Of a stretch of 64,000 nucleotides of DNA, positions 56,382-64,000 are shown piece by piece (position 1 is the stretch's first letter; every line of letters begins with the position of its first letter). The notes under the pieces were generated by a model. It saw only the letters and a program-made list of their open reading frames with translations, made no database searches and was not told the origin of the DNA. The position numbers and the translations under genes are program-made. Origin of the DNA: Rhizopus sp. PT2906 (taxonomy: Eukaryota > Mucoromycota > Mucoromycetes > Mucorales > Rhizopodaceae). The stretch lies in the NCBI GenBank assembly GCA_025529335.1, contig JAMYHX010000034.1:100681-164680 (forward strand), read 5' to 3'.

Positions 56382-58923
56382 ATGAGCAACTGGCAGCCTC
56401 AACCACAAGGTCTATCTGACCTTTTACAACTTTTGCGTGAAGCTATTAATCCAACAGATAGTCAAAATGTTCAACAAGTAAAAGAACTGAACATACATGT
56501 TTGTATGTAAAAACTAATACTCGTTTTTTTTTTCTATCTTAGAGATTAGAATACTTTAACAAAGTTCCTGACTATAATTCCTACTTGGTTTACATTTTAA
56601 CTCAAATGCCTCAAGAAGATCAGTACATTCGTTCTGTCGCAGGCTTAACTCTCAAGAATAACATTCGCTCATACTATCCTACTATTCCTCCACAGGTTCT
56701 TGACTATGTTAAAGAATGTTGTCTTCAACATATTGGTGACAGTGAAGTAGGCAAACCTGTCAGTTTAGTGATTGCAGCTATTGTTCAACGCGGACAGATT
56801 CAAAACTGGCCACAGGCTATTCAAGTCTTATTGGCAAAACTGGATGATCCTAATCCCATTGTAGTTGAGGTAATATTTTGGGAAAGAAACAAGAAACAAA
56901 ACTGACGGTGTTTATAGAATGCGTTTAGCACTTTCCAAAAGATTTGTGAAGATTGCTCCCGCGACTTGGATACAGTGATTGGCGGTGTTCAGCCATTAGA
57001 ATTTATGATTCCCAAGTTCATTGCCTTCTTTGACCACCCAAATCACAAAGTGCGTCTCAGCGCCATCTCATCCACCTCTCAATTCATTACGCTTCGTTCG
57101 GAACCTCTTATGAAACGTATCAACGAGTTCTTGAGTTCTCTCTTCAAACGTGCCACGGACGATAATATCGAAGTTCGTAAAGCGGTATGCCAAAGCTTAG
57201 TTGGTCTGCTCGAGATTTGTCCCGATGTGCTCTTACCTCACTTGCCCGATTTAGTCGAATACATGCTCTTCTGTACCCAGTCCGATGATGCCGACTTAGC
57301 CCTTGAATCTTGTGAATTCTGGTTAGTCTTTGCTGAACAAGACGAGCTCCGAGAACAGCTCCGTCCTTATCTCCAAAAGGTTGTGCCTGTTTTGCTCAAG
57401 GGTATGGTCTATTCCGAAATGGATTTGCTCACCTTGGGAGGTGATGAAGATGATGCTCATGTTGCTGATAGTGAGCAAGATATCAAACCTCGTTTCCATA
57501 AAGCCAATGTCGTTGGTCATACCGATGGAGAAGATCAACAAGGTTCAGAAGATAAGAAGCTGCATGATGACGAGGATGATGAAGACGATGAAGATGATGA
57601 TGAATTTGATGAGTTTGAAGATGATGAATTCTATGGCGAATGGAATTTGAGAAAGTGTAGCGCCGCTACCTTGGACGTGCTCTGTACCTCCTTCAAGGCT
57701 GAAGTTGTCCATATTTTGATTCCTCTTCTCAAGACTGAATTAGAAAGTAGCGACTGGCTTCATAGAGAATGTGGTATTCTCGCTCTTGGTGCTGCTGCTG
57801 AAGGTGGTATTGCTGAAATTGCCCCTCATCTTCATGAACTTGTGCCTTATCTCTTGAATAACTTGAATGATCCTAAGGTATGACCAAACACATTCTTGTC
57901 ATGATAAAACTGACTTAATTTGCTTCAGCCTCTTGTTAGATCCATCACTTGTTGGACTCTTGGTAGATACTCATCCTGGATCGTTCGCACAAGCCAACAA
58001 AGCCCAGAAGCTCGTCAACGCTACCTTGAGCCTCTTGTTCAACTTTTATTGCAACGTGTATTGGATAACAACAAGCGTGTACAAGAAGCAGCCTGTTCTT
58101 CTCTCTCATTGCTGGAAGAGGAGGCCACTGTCGATTTGATCCCATATCTTTTGCCTATATTGACCACACTTTCTGCTGCTTTTGACAAATATCAACACAG
58201 AAACTTGTTGCTCCTTTATGATACTGTAGGCACCTTGGCTGATGTTGTTGGAGAAGCTTTGAACAATCAACAGTTTATCGATTTGATCATGCCTCCTCTT
58301 ATTAGAAAATGGCAAGCAATCCATGATGACAATACAGACCTATTCCCCTTGTTAGAGGTATATTAATTACAGTATAGACTGTCTTGTAACTAACGCATAC
58401 ACAAGTGTCTTTCATCCATTACAACTGCTTTGGGTAAAGGATTCAAACCATTTGCTGAACCAGTTTATAGACGCTGTGTTCTACTTGTTTTGAAGACGTT
58501 GGAAGAGTGTCAAGCATTTTCCATGGATCCTTCTTTAGATGAGCCCGATAAGGACTTTATGATTGTTGCATTAGATTTACTCTCTGGTATAGTACAAGCC
58601 TTGAATACGGATGCAGAGCCTTTGGTTGCAAGCACCAATCCACCTGTTGTTCAGTTCTTGTCCATCTGTGTTCAGGTAATAATAGCAAACGAAAGGGTAA
58701 TTTTATATGTGGCTAAATGTCTGCTTAGGATGAAGTAGCTGAAGTTCGTCAATCTGCTTATGCTTTGCTCGGTGATCTTGCTATCTCATGCTTTGAACAT
58801 ATCCGAGCTGTCGTACCTCAATTCATGCCACACATTCTTCAGCAAATCGATCCTCAAGCAGAACACTTGTCTGTTTGTAACAATGCTACTTGGGCAGCTG
58901 GTGAAATTGCACTCAAATGGGGT

Positions 58924-58964
<41 letters not shown>

Positions 58965-59543
58965 GTAAATGAATCTGTTCTCTCCTAGGCACTGAAATCA
59001 GAGATTATGTCGAACCCTTGTTACAACGTTTATTGCTTTTAATCATGAATCCTCAACTCCAGCGTACACTTTTGGAAAACGTCGCAATCACGGTCGGTCG
59101 TCTTGGTCTTGTGTGTCCCGACTTGGTTGCACCTCACCTTCAAGTTTTTGTTAAGCCCTGGTTGAATGCCCTTACACCTATCCGACCTAATGATGAAAAG
59201 TTGACAGCATTCAGTGGTTTATGTGAAATGATCAAGATTAATCCTCAAGGCGCAGTTCAGGTAAGAAATAGTAACAAGTAAATATATGTAGGATACTAAA
59301 CTTTTTATTAGGAATTCCCCTTATTATGTCATGCAATTGCTAACTATCAGACCGCCTCTCCAGCTTTACACGAGTCCTTTGGCAATGTAAGTTTTGTTAT
59401 AAAAGGAAAAAGAATGATGAACCAACACTTTATAGATTTTGATGGGATACAAGAGTATGTTTGGTGAAGCACAATGGCAACAATTTCTAGCTTCCATGCC
59501 ACCAGAATTGAAAGCACCCTTACATGAACGTTATGGTATTTAA
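56382..59543 (+). CDS. transportin (importin beta-2, Kap104/TNPO1-like)
   Basis: Nine exons: 56382-56477, 56543-56869, 56918-57877, 57929-58357, 58406-58675, 58729-58921, 58989-59260, 59312-59386 and 59436-59543. They give 909 aa, typical for the family. HEAT-repeat sequence runs throughout ([60 protein letters not shown]). The acidic loop [20 protein letters not shown] near residue 340 is the H8 loop that lets RanGTP release cargo. The end [20 protein letters not shown] with [13 protein letters not shown] is the transportin C-terminus. It imports proteins with PY-type nuclear signals, such as RNA-binding proteins. Intron 6 contains a run of about 33 A. Confidence 0.96.
58928..58960. repeat. 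poly(A) homopolymer (about 33 nt) in transportin intron
   Basis: An uninterrupted A run just after the GTAAGT donor. Its length is near the limit of sequencing accuracy and may vary. Confidence 0.9.
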
Positions 59544-59996
59544 ATAGTATACATATTAAAAAGAAATAAATTCCCCTCCTCCCCTTGTATAAAAACAAAT
59601 GCTCGGATGTGTGAAAGATTCATTTCAAATATGGAAATCGGGTTTTTACCAAATAAGGCTAATGTAAAGAACCAAAAGCACAGACCTACCTGTTGACCAT
59701 GCAATATGAGAGAAGCTAAATAAGCCAAAGAGGGGCCATTTGAAAGATAAAAAATATAGCTCGTGTGGTATTTTCAACAAGGCTGCATATATGAGCATTC
59801 AAATAAAAAAGTCATTCTTTATACTATTATCAGCCATTGACAAGCTCATCATGTAAAAAAACTGGCAAGTCTACTGTGGCTCTTGTGTTTACTTTTATAG
59901 ATATCTTTAGCTACACATAACGACTTACAGTTTGCTTTGAAAGTACACATGATATTATATTGCAAAATAATATGACCAAAGTATGGTATAATACCT

Positions 59997-59999
<3 letters not shown>

Positions 60000-60030
<31 letters not shown>
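60000..60030. repeat. (TA)n microsatellite
   Basis: About 15 perfect TA units, followed by an imperfect CATATATA tail. Confidence 0.95.
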
Positions 60031-60032
<2 letters not shown>

Positions 60033-61485
60033 TATATACTGACAGAAAATATGTCATCAACTTCATTCTTACAATACGCAATCAGTATTAAATGAAAATT
60101 GATTCTGACTAGTTTGATTATTGACAATAACATGCTTAATTCATATTGATTTCCTCTACTTTAACGTATTTAGATATACTTGTAATTGTTCCATAATTTT
60201 TTATTGAACTTGCAATTGAAAATTATTGAGAGTAGTAAGCTTGTCTGCGTAATGCAAATAGTTATTGTTGCTTTGAGACATTTCTTACAAAACAATAATA
60301 ATGCAATACTGACTTCAAGCGTAAAATTTAGGCGCATAATGATGAAGGACAAGGTATGGTTAGCATCTTCCCCTTAAAATCAATACATGAAATATATATA
60401 TAAAAAACAGCGCCTTTAAAAAGTTCCAGATGCACTTTAGAAATAAATATAAAAGCATCCTCTACATTAAATCTACAAAGTAACTTGAAGTACCAAGCCT
60501 TGTAATTATTAATGGGACTCATGACGGACATAGTTTATAGCTTCAATTCATTCAAAGGTACAGACATGACGCTCAATTTTTAAATAAGCGCACAAAAGCG
60601 ACTAAAATAGAAAAGCCAAGACTCATTAATAATAGGGAGAAAATGAATGAAAGCAAGAAAAAAAAAGATGCTAGGGAATCAAACTGGAAAAGGAAATATA
60701 ATAAACGATATTATGTAGAAAAAGTGTAAAATAGCCAATATAAGGAAAGTAGCGCTGTCAAGTCAGAAATGATGTTTTGAGCATAATTTATAATCACTAA
60801 CACTTTAATTTTATAAACCACTTTCTATATGCCTTCTTCAATAACAGAAAATGGTAAGATGCTGAGAAATTATTCTAGAGACACGTAAACTAGGATATAC
60901 AACTGTATAATCAATCAAATCTGTCACGGAGATCTGCTTACTCCGATTTAATCAACTATAGTAACTGTGCCAAAGGAGAAAAGGCTTTGTTTAATTTAAT
61001 CATGCTAAGAGAGAAAAGTATAGCTATCAATAATAGCTTTACATCAAAACGCGTTGACTTCCTATGTCTTATACGATCATGCTTATAGCGAATGAAACAG
61101 AAGTAAGGCACAAGTGCAGCCAAAAATAGGTCAGTTACAGGGCAAACGAGTCTACTCCTCCCTTGTTAATCATCATTATATTTTCATTCATCCAAAAAAA
61201 AAAAAGTAAATTGTCGGATTTCTTAAAGTGTCACTTCCCCTCTGCTCCCTCTTCATGACATTAATACTAATCTGGATTTTGATCTTGGCATCTTTTCTTT
61301 GGCAGTTGCTTTTAATTAAAGCAAAGCCAATACGCCAAGAGTTACCAACATCCGAAAATGATTGTGTCGCACATAGATAAAAATCATCGTACCTTCATGC
61401 AGCAAGTGTAACACGAAGATTCTGACTTTTTTTGAGAGTCCTTAATTAGCAAATTAGATCAAGAGCAAACGAACTCAGTTACGGA

Positions 61486-61493
61486 TATAAAAA
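61486..61493 (+). promoter_or_regulatory. TATA box of the LysM gene
   Basis: TATAAAAA lies 72 bp before the start codon at 61558. Confidence 0.45.
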
Positions 61494-61557
61494 GAGCGAA
61501 ATCAGTGGCCATGTCGGTTTTATTCATCAACTTTTCTTATCAAAGTCCTTTGTTACC

Positions 61558-62143
61558 ATGAAATTATCTGTTTTCGCTGTTGCTGCTGCTGCTCTCTCTA
61601 CCCTTGGCCTCGTTCAGGCACTCGACCAACCTCACTGCCGCACGACCTACAAAGGTAAACACTCTAGTCTTTGCGTTTTATTCCATCTACATGAAATTTA
61701 ATCATTGTGCTTGTAGCTGTTAACGGAGATACTTGTCAATCAATCGCTAGCAAGCATGGTATTACCAAGGATCATCTTTCTGAGTGGACCAAGAAGATCA
61801 ATGCCAGCTTTGACTGTGACAAGGTAAAGCCTGGTGATTTAATCTGCTTGGATGTAAGTATAATATACTTTTTACGCCTATACATAATAACCTGATGTTA
61901 TTATGTTTCATATAGTATGAAGACTCTACGGAAAAGATATCTGTCAAGAAAGCCCCTGCCAAGAAGCATACCACTACCAAAAAGCCTGTTCACCCCAAAA
62001 AGCACACCACTGCTAAGAAATCAGCCCATGCTAAGGGCAAACGTGAAGTAAAGGAGCCTACTGACCACAAGAAGAAGCCTGCTCATCCCAAGAAGCACAC
62101 CACCAAGCCTGTTCCTCCTTTCAAGGGTCATGCTCGTGACTAA
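61558..62143 (+). CDS. secreted LysM-domain protein with His/Lys-rich tail
   Basis: Three exons (61558-61654, 61717-61853, 61916-62143) give 153 aa. MKLSVFAVAAAALSTLGLVQ is a signal peptide, with cleavage expected after VQA. One LysM domain (about residues 28-80) reads HCRTTYKAVNGDTCQSIASK through FDCDKVKPGDLICLD, with four Cys. LysM domains bind chitin and related N-acetylglucosamine polymers. The tail from about residue 85 is rich in KKHTTTKKP-type repeats (His, Lys, Thr, Pro), with blocks such as HPKKHTT occurring three times, and may interact with wall polymers or be O-mannosylated. It is secreted by inference. Functions in this class include wall binding and masking of chitin; which applies here is unknown. 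Confidence 0.92.
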
Positions 62144-63132
62144 TGACATTAGTTTTAACTAAGCTATGGATATGTTTATCTATAGTTTACGAAACTTTAT
62201 TGTTTGAATTTAATAAACCAAAGAAGTGTTTCTTCATGCGCTTTCAAACATTTTCTTTTAGATAGAGTTTATTCTGACCGAAAAAATTATCGAGAAAGCA
62301 GTAAGTTAAAGAAATGGCTAAAAAAATGTATGTGTTATCCCAACAAAATGTAATAAAACTTGTTTAATAAAAAGATGCTTTCCAAGAATAAGGATTTACA
62401 TTCAGCTCTGAAAACGCAAACTGAATCATTCTATTACAGCATACGCACCACGTGTGGACTTGTAAAAAATCATGAGCTGAACTATAATAGACTATTTCAA
62501 GATAAAAGAAAACGAAAAGTTCAGAAACTACTAATAAACTTGTAAATATTAACTGTTATTACAAGCATTTATTGCGATTTTCAATTTTAGTCTAGTCATG
62601 TTGATGGGAATTGAAGCATCAGCATATTTTACACAGGAGATATTATCGAGTAATAGCCAAGAAAATATTGATGTATATACCTACATTAATCTCTCTCGAA
62701 CCTTAAAACTTTATTTTACATTAAATCCGAAGGAAAAAAAACACACATATATTTAAAAGCGTTTAACAACATTTTCCATTTTTGTTTTGCCAAAATTGTC
62801 ATTTACTTTAGTTTATTTTTTTTCGTTTTTTCTTCATCAATAAAAAGAGGTTCAAGCCCACCATTTGAAGGCGATGGGGAATTTTCTTAATCTTTTATTA
62901 AAAATACTAGACATTATGCCTAACCTTTATTGATAAAATATCAACTCATTTTTATAGGATTAATAAAGAAATATCTCTTTTTTGTTTCAAGCGTAACAAA
63001 ATTAAAAAGACAAAAAAATATTGTAAAAATTATTCTATACAAGTTCATGGTGGATTTCATAGTTAAATTAAGCAAATGATGACTGGTACCTTCAAATTAT
63101 TTTTTTTTTTGTAAGTGTGTTGACTGCAAGAT
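62144..63132. other. intergenic region
   Basis: About 1 kb of AT-rich DNA without a supported gene. A 61-codon frame at 62360-62545 has no recognisable feature. Confidence 0.5.
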
Positions 63133-63621
63133 TTAAAAATAATGCTTCAGGATTCGTCTGCTTCTTTTTTCTAGTTTCCTTTGTTCACTGAGAGTTCCAT
63201 GGCAGAGTAGATGGCACATAATGCACCTGGATGAACCAGGAACCTGCTCTGGATGCTGAGGAAGCACCACTGCACGAAGCAGTGGAGAACGAGGAGAAGG
63301 CGGAGAAATTCTTGTAGGAGTGCCGCTGTTCAACCAGCGGCAGCTGATGGCTGACTTGGAATCGCAGATGCAGGTTGCGCTGCAGAGCTGCTAGCGAAAT
63401 CAGAGGCATTAGGACGAACCCTTTTATGTGACTCCCTCGGTACTTCCGAGCTACCAGTTTTTCATTTTTTTTTTTGAAAGCTAAAGAAAAAATGGTATCC
63501 GACGAGGGGAAATTAGTGCATCTTAGCTTTTTTACCCTTGGTTTTGGTTTTTTGCTGGGCTTCCCTTTTTTAGGTTCGTCGTAGCTGCGCAGTGATCTGT
63601 TGTAAAGGGAGTATGAGATAG

Positions 63622-63660
<39 letters not shown>

Positions 63661-63788
63661 AGGCTTACTTGATTCAGGCATTTAATGAAGCTGTCATATG
63701 CTATGTCTTTAGAGAGAGAGAAAAGTGAGAGTTGCTTTTCAATATCTGCTCTAGCCCTGAGTTTCGTTTGTGTACCCATGGATCCCAT
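63133..63788 (-). CDS. unresolved multi-exon locus in a GC-rich island (hypothetical)
   Basis: The first part is clear: an exon starting at 63788 reads MGSMGTQTKLRARADIEKQL, SLFSLSKDIAYDSFIKCLNQ and ends in a GTAAGC donor. Downstream, one frame gives SEVPRESHKRVRPNASDFAS, SSAAQPASAIPSQPSAAAG, a Ser/Pro/Ala-rich stretch that looks like coding sequence, and a Lys/Pro-rich stretch lies between (PKKGKPSKKPKPRVKK). I could not find a unique set of splice sites joining these in one frame. The intron holds a 31-nt poly(A) on the plus strand. The block at about 63180-63420 is noticeably richer in GC than its surroundings. On the plus strand it also reads MNQEPALDAEEAPLHEA for 28 codons. Family unknown. 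Confidence 0.3.
63626..63656. repeat. poly(A) homopolymer, 31 nt
   Basis: An uninterrupted A run on the plus strand (T on the minus strand), probably inside an intron of the minus-strand locus. Confidence 0.9.
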
Positions 63789-64000
63789 TTTTACTACATA
63801 TGATTAGATTTTTTTTTACTTTATCTTCCCATTCTCTTTTTATGGCACCAATATTGCACTTGCTTATAACACATACATCATTTGGTACAGCACACTTTCG
63901 CACGCCCCTATAGGTTATTGTTACTGTTGCGGATACTTAAGGATTATAGCAATAAGCATAGAATAATTATAGTCATGTTAAGCATAACCTGAGATTCAAT

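Larger units (their letters stand above)
59544..61557. other. 2 kb gene-free region
   Basis: No supported gene. It contains a (TA)n microsatellite at 60000-60030 and A/T-rich DNA. Short open frames at 60170-60531 look like chance. The promoter of the LysM gene lies at the right, with TATAAAAA at 61486-61493. Confidence 0.55.

Overview
The window looks like a nuclear contig from an early-diverging filamentous fungus, most likely Mucoromycota/Mucorales. Intergenic DNA is AT-rich, introns are many and short (about 45-80 nt, GT-AG), promoters carry polypyrimidine/C-tract stretches, and both strands carry protein-coding genes. Several proteins fit this group: a VTC polyphosphate-polymerase pair, a MATA-type HMG-box protein, a LysM secreted protein and a GH18 chitinase. 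I cannot name the species. No rRNA, tRNA, CRISPR or viral gene was recognised.

Layout. 1-2.2 kb (minus): the 5' part of a Spp1/CFP1-like PHD-finger COMPASS subunit, then an orphan multi-pass membrane protein. 2.5-9.4 kb (plus): an ACAD10/11-type aminoglycoside-phosphotransferase-like protein, an acyl-CoA oxidase and an SCP2 sterol-carrier protein. Each of the three ends in a C-terminal peroxisomal signal (SKL, SRL, SKL), so they form a compact peroxisomal lipid-degradation cluster. 9.5-11.9 kb (plus): an intronless DUF2828/vWA protein, convergent with a very large TFIIIC B-block subunit gene (12.0-18.8 kb, minus). 19.6-21.0 kb: a dead Tc1/mariner-like transposase fragment split by about 0.85 kb of unrelated DNA. 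21.1-33.4 kb (minus): a mitochondrial PPR protein and a full-length VPS13 lipid-transfer protein. 35.0-36.5 kb (minus): a coiled-coil protein of unknown function and a possible 52-residue membrane protein.

36.5-39.2 kb is gene-poor. 39.3-47.0 kb holds an ankyrin-repeat protein, a divergent ribosomal-protein pair (eL43 and uL29), an HMG-box factor, a chorismate-lyase-like protein and HSP90. 47.4-49.9 kb holds a 55-residue secreted six-cysteine peptide and a GH18 chitinase. 50.5-55.3 kb (minus): tandem VTC paralogues (SPX-VTC-DUF202). 56.4-59.5 kb (plus): transportin (importin beta-2). 61.6-62.1 kb (plus): a LysM protein with a His/Lys-rich tail. The right end has a GC-rich island and an unresolved multi-exon minus-strand locus.

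The most noteworthy items are the three-gene PTS1 cluster with its micro-exons (one of 12 nt supplies a catalytic Asn and borders a GC-AG intron), the tiny cysteine-rich secreted peptide, the VTC pair with contrasting active-site residues, and the broken nested transposon. Gene models were built by hand from splice-site consensus, reading-frame continuity and family conservation. Exon joins were phase-checked for most small genes and are approximate for TFIIIC and VPS13.
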